64,000 bases of DNA. Source: Chondrilla cf. caribensis. Lineage: Eukaryota; Porifera; Demospongiae; Chondrillida; Chondrillidae. A model generated the notes under the pieces. The model saw only the letters and a list, made by a program, of their open reading frames with translations, did not search any database and was not told where the DNA came from. This document shows, piece after piece, positions 63,519 through 64,000 of this stretch. A program made the position numbers and the translations under genes. The stretch spans positions 3,627,869 to 3,691,868 of the forward strand of contig OZ026561.1 of NCBI GenBank assembly GCA_964020155.1, written 5' to 3'. Within the stretch, counting starts at the first letter, position 1, and each line of letters starts with the position of its first letter.

Positions 63519-63697
63519 TACACTGGAACCCCTCTATTGCAAACCTCTGAAATGTGGAAACCTCTATAATAAGGACACTATTCTGTGTCCCAGTATAGTA
63601 CTGTAGCATATTAAATGACCTCTGAATTGAGGAAACTTCTGTAATAGGGACTGAAATTATGGGCCCAACGTGTCCTTTATAGAGAGGTTCCACTGTA
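63519..63697. mobile_element. Pogo/Tigger-like MITE
   Basis: Left TACACTGGAACCCCTCTATT and right, inverted, TACAGTGGAACCTCTCTATA. About 180 bp, TA at both ends. No transposase. Confidence 0.75.
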
Positions 63698-64000
63698 TAC
63701 ATGTTCATTTTTTACTACATGAACCAAATTGAAAATTATTCACATTCTTAAGAAAGGTTGAGTACATTTGTGTGCGATGCAGCTAATTTGAAGCCATGCA
63801 CTCAAGTTTGTAATCATCAACCTTGTGTTTTTGCACAAATGACTCTCACCAAACAAGGGTCCAATTCAGACCCTACTCAATGTGTGTTTGTGTCCACATG
63901 TATGTGCACGTGTAATAGAAATAAACATAAGTACATTATTTCATATATCAATCAATTAATCAATAATTATTTGAGTGCACCACACCTGAAGGTGCTAGGA
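63698..64000. other. End of window, nothing recognised
   Basis: Single-copy-looking AT-rich DNA without an exon or clear repeat. Confidence 0.4.

Overview
This is an AT-rich metazoan nuclear window: phase-1 introns with GT/AG borders, TATA boxes, dinucleotide microsatellites, MITEs and minisatellites. Large secreted multi-SRCR genes plus a rolling-stone-like membrane gene are compatible with a demosponge, but the sequence alone does not fix the species.

The core of the window is a tandem cluster of four paralogous genes, all on the minus strand: SRCR-4 (51988 to 47162), SRCR-3 (38494 to 29427), SRCR-2 (21700 to 14188) and SRCR-1 (9565 to 4172). Each begins with a short signal-peptide exon. 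Every following exon encodes exactly one scavenger receptor cysteine-rich module, split by phase-1 introns inside a Cys or equivalent codon, so each internal exon can be added or lost without changing frame. I count 42 modules (8, 12, 14 and 8 in SRCR-1 to SRCR-4). They fall into five classes that I call V, S, W, P and T. SRCR-2, -3 and -4 follow the rule signal peptide-[V-S]n-V-W-P-T, with n = 4, 5 and 2. No transmembrane exon is visible, so the products look secreted. SRCR-1 has a disordered V/S series and lacks W-P-T. Two exons carry 4-nt frame breaks, one in SRCR-1 and one in SRCR-3.

At 708-1606 (minus) lies a multi-pass membrane protein of the rolling stone family. No other firm host gene is visible.

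The intergenic DNA is repeat-rich. 9.6-14.2, 21.8-29.4 and 46.3-47.2 kb hold homologous flanks that were duplicated with the genes, 17-bp minisatellites, a 1.4-kb tandem triplication that captured an SRCR exon scrap, and fold-back elements. 39.5-44 kb holds an irregular tandem array. 53-55.6 kb is a ~0.95-kb tandem triplication. 60.1-63.2 kb contains a 190-bp array followed by a 360-bp satellite.

The most striking non-genic structure is at 56.1-59.0 kb. It is a nested set of terminal-inverted-repeat elements with visible 8-bp and 9-bp target-site duplications. The inner one carries a broken RecQ-like helicase fragment (Pack-MULE-like), and the outer one interrupts a HIRAN-like reading frame.
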